Below are positions 16,388-18,772 of a stretch of DNA of 18,772 nucleotides, one piece after another. The translations under genes and the position numbers were made by a program. Positions within the stretch are counted from its first letter, which is position 1. Every line of letters starts with the position of its first letter. The notes under the pieces were generated by a model. It saw only the letters and a list, made by a program, of their open reading frames with translations. It had not been told where the DNA came from and did not search any database. The DNA is from Glomus cerebriforme (lineage: Eukaryota > Glomeromycota > Glomeromycetes > Glomerales > Glomeraceae): positions 38,514-57,285 of the forward strand of contig QKYT01000206.1 in assembly GCA_003550305.1 (NCBI GenBank). Direction: 5' to 3'.

Positions 16388-18021
16388 CTATGTTTCAATT
16401 TCTGAAAGGGAAATAATCTTGTTAGCCAAACTTTTCTTTGGACTTGATTCATTATTCCATATGTGAAATGCTATAATAGAAGCTTCTTGCCAAGAAAAAT
16501 TATAATCTATAGATTTAAGTTTATAATATACTGATGCAATGTAATGTTTCAGAATCTTTACTTTTGTGTCTGATGATTTATCTGCTGATAACAAATATGA
16601 ATTGATAGTTTTTTCAGATGGAATTTGAACTTTGGTAAGACTTGGATCAAAATAACCGCATGATAGGGTCAGCAAGTTTAATATTAGCTTTTGCTTCTAA
16701 TCCATAATGATGAAAGAAATGTTCTAATAAGCCCTCTAAAGTATCGAACTTATAAATCATAAAAGTAAACATATCTTCTAATTTATCAATTCTCTTATCT
16801 TGTTCTTTCATTTTCAGCATCTGTCCAGCTCTGTTCCCCAATTTTACTATCATCTCATTGTAAAAAAAGTCTCTTAGATTTTGTTTTTCATAATTCTCCT
16901 GCAAATTTGTATTACTGGTGGATAGCTCATCTTTTTCTTGGATCCAAATTGGATATTTGCATAGATCCCATAAAGTACCTGTACGTGAAAACTCCCAATC
17001 AATAATGCCTATAATTTTAATATCATTAGTTGAAGAATGTTTAACAAGCATATTTTGTGCATCGAAATCACTGTGAACAAGAGTAAAAGGTTTTTGATCT
17101 ACTGATTTATCAAAAATATTAGATAGTTTGGATTGAAGTAAGTTTAATTGTTTTACTAGATTTTTTACTCTAATTAATGCCATTTTTTTTTCTTCTAAAT
17201 GTAGTAATTCTTGAGCACCATGAACTTCAAAAAATTCCTTCTCTTTTTGAATCAAAGCATCATAAAACTCTTGCAAGTTTTTAAAAGGCCAGTGAAATTG
17301 AAATTAAGAATAAAATCTCTTCCTCCAAAGTAAAATAAAGGATTCACAATAGGACCTATTCGGAAAGTCAATGTCGCTGACTTTTTACATGAATTAATTA
17401 TATGGTAGAATATTATAATAATTATTATATGCTGTATATAAGGTTTCAATTCAATTATAAATGAAAATAAGATATTATTATACTTACAAATGAATCCCTT
17501 GAAGATTGTTCATCCATGTAAAGGCAACCGATCTCTTTAAACTGACATTTTATCCATAATTCAAACAATATCTTAACAATTTGGCTTAAAATACACTTTT
17601 TTTGTTCAACAGTTAACTCATACCAAACTTGATATAAATGCTGTCCAGGTAACCATTCCATAAAAATGTAGGGAGTTTTTATGGGATTCTGCGCAGTACC
17701 ATTCCAATCGTATACTGTTGGTACTTTGATATTAGTATTTTGAGTAACATATTTCATAGTTGCAATTTCACTAGCAAATTTTGATGCAGGATGAGTTAGT
17801 TCACGTGAAAGTCGAGCAATGCAATCTGGTTCAGTTTTGAAACATAGCAAATAAATTTCATTATAAAGTTCTCTTGTTAATCTACGAGCGCAAATACAGG
17901 GTCTGTTTAAACGACAGGAAGCATACTGCAGTAACACATCTATGTCCAAATCCAGTGGTTCATCATCATTTACTATTTCAGCTGAATAATTAGACAATTT
18001 CTCACTTTCGTTGTTATCCAT
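16388..18021 (-). pseudogene. Kinase-like protein of the aminoglycoside-phosphotransferase (APH/choline-kinase) superfamily, two exons, two frameshifts
   Basis: Exon 1 runs from ATG 18021 to 17488 (178 codons) and carries an APH N-lobe: NEIYLLCF, ARLSRELTHPASKFASEIAT, IKVPTVYDWNG, TPYIFMEWLPGQHLYQVWYE and FKEIGCLY. The intron 17487-17381 (107 nt) has GTAAGT and AAAAAG ends. Exon 2 continues SATLTFRIGPIVNPLFYFGG, slips one base near 17300, then reads NLQEFYDALIQKEKEFFEVH. It carries the catalytic motif HSDFDAQN (H 17075-17073, D 17069-17067, N 17054-17052) and the metal-site IDWEFSRTGTLWDL (D 17000-16998). A second slip near 16670 leads to the last 95 codons, ending TAG 16390-16388. There are no internal nonsense codons, so sequencing error is possible. 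Fungal members act on small molecules; the substrate is unknown. Confidence 0.75.
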
Positions 18022-18206
18022 AAAAATAAATTGAGAAAAAAAACACAATACCACAATTTTGGGAGGGTTGATATTGTATCGTACTACCAGTCTATAAATT
18101 AAAGTACCTTTTTTTGTATACAAAAAAATTAAGCTAGTGATGTAATAGTGATATAATAAGATTAAGTTATTTACCTACGTACGAAAGTAATAAAAATAAT
18201 TCAATA

Positions 18207-18516
18207 ATGCCAACAAGTTTTCCGTCCAGGTACCATTGTGAAACTTGTTATAAAATTACTAAAACAGCATCCAGACAAGGACACTGCATAAATCATGAGT
18301 GGGTGTGTGCGAATCCAAAGCATCAGAAAAGAAAGCAAGTTATCATCCTATTTCAGTTTTTTTAGTTTTTTTTTGTATCTAAAACAATCCATTATATATA
18401 ACAGATGGGTCATGAGATGGGATGAAAAATGTTATAAATGTGAAAGATTATTTAAGTGTTTTGAATGTAAATGAGATAATTATTCGTGTGAAGTTGAAGA
18501 AATTGATGATAATTGA
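18207..18516 (+). pseudogene. Small Cys/His-rich gene, probably two exons
   Basis: ATG 18207 begins MPTSFPSRYHCETCYKITKT, then RQGHCINHEWVCANPKHQ, with CxxC, CxxxH and a further Cys, a zinc-binding-like pattern. Reading through reaches TAG 18363. A second coding-like block, from TGG 18406, follows an ATATATAACAG acceptor and reads WVMRWDEKCYKCERLFKCFE, then C..DNYSCEVEEIDDN, ending TGA 18514-18516, with one in-frame TGA 18472-18474. A donor near AAGCAA|GTTATC (18339) would give a ~66-nt intron, but phase does not match exactly, so the join is unsure. It lies head-to-head with the kinase-like gene, 185 bp apart, possibly sharing an upstream region. Family unknown. Confidence 0.4.
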
Positions 18517-18590
18517 AGTTAATATCTAATCCTTCTTATTTTGCAGTATGATAGTATTGAGTACACTGGTCAAAAACTGATCTATCTTAC

Positions 18591-18667
18591 AGATATCTTA
18601 TAGATATCTTATAAATATCGGGTACCCAAAATGCGAAAAATCTGCTATATATCAGGTACCCAATATG
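18591..18667. repeat. Short direct repeats: AGATATCTTAT and GGTACCC units
   Basis: AGATATCTTAT occurs twice back to back (18591-18601, 18602-18612). ATATCGGGTACCCAAAATG (18615-18633) recurs as ATATCAGGTACCCAATATG (18649-18667), 17 of 19 identical with a 34-bp period. The GGGTACCC core is palindromic. It is probably the remnant of a simple or satellite-like repeat. Confidence 0.65.
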
Positions 18668-18735
18668 TATACTATAGAATTAAAAAATACAATTTATTAA
18701 TTATCTTGCTATCCAGTGATCATAAAATGATGAAA

Positions 18736-18772
18736 TACAGTCGTCCCCCTCTATAATCACACCCTTCGGGAC
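18736..18772 (+). mobile_element. Possible pogo/Tc1-type terminal inverted repeat, cut by the window edge
   Basis: After TA (18736-18737) the sequence CAGTCGTCCCCCTCTATAAT runs into a G+C-rich patch (ACACCCTTCGGGAC) unlike its surroundings. Pogo/Tigger elements insert at TA and begin CAGTSG-like followed by a C-rich stretch and ATA-containing repeats, so this may be a left end. The element itself lies outside the window, so neither its partner end nor a transposase can be seen. Confidence 0.35.

Noticed and set aside
1..18772. CRISPR array, bacterial operon, Shine-Dalgarno sites or phage genes
   Set aside because: No regularly spaced repeats, no polycistronic layout. Spliceosomal introns and fungal families indicate a eukaryotic nuclear region.

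Overview
The window looks like a very AT-rich, repeat-laden piece of a fungal nuclear genome. Arbuscular mycorrhizal fungi (Glomeromycotina, Rhizophagus-like) fit best. Reasons: GTAAGT...AG introns of about 80-110 nt, a fungal APH-type kinase-like gene, F-box-type leucine-rich repeats, SAM-like multicopy genes, coiled-coil and Cys-rich multicopy proteins that I recall from that lineage, and MITE-like elements. Eleven isolated Ns, six of them clustered inside one MITE, suggest a draft assembly with collapsed repeats. The family assignments are from memory, not from a search.

Layout. 1-772: a ~290-bp MITE-like element, then a short C2HC zinc-finger ORF. 976-2034: a decayed protein of a repetitive family. 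2161-2795 (minus strand): two related Cys-rich modules. 3061-4690: a decayed tyrosine-recombinase-like sequence fused in frame to leucine-rich repeats, ending in a 260-bp MITE with 8-bp target-site duplications. 5039-5664 (minus): a broken ~208-aa helical protein with an internal duplication. 6480-10314: the largest gene, a ~1,270-codon Cys-rich protein that may be transposase-like. Its first 2.55 kb has no nonsense codon; its last 1.3 kb has seven. 10773-12508: two consecutive SAM-like genes of different type, the second with an intron. 12687-14428: a coiled-coil multicopy gene with ten stops in one otherwise continuous frame. 14429-16387: no recognisable gene. 16388-18021 (minus): a two-exon kinase-like gene with an intact HxDxxxxN motif and two frameshifts. 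18207-18516: a small two-exon Cys-rich gene. 18591-18772: short direct repeats and a possible pogo/Tc1-type terminal repeat cut by the window edge.

How it fits together. This is not an operon or a defence island. It reads as a graveyard of multicopy families in which almost every gene is damaged. Two kinds of damage can be separated: single-base frameshifts, several of them at homopolymers and so possibly sequencing error, and nonsense codons, mostly compatible with C-to-T (or G-to-A) change. The most promising undescribed item is the 6480-10314 gene. It combines an acidic N-terminus, a multi-Cys region, a conserved-looking D...GQWH...DEALE core and a homeodomain-like C-terminus, and could be an unrecognised transposase-type family.
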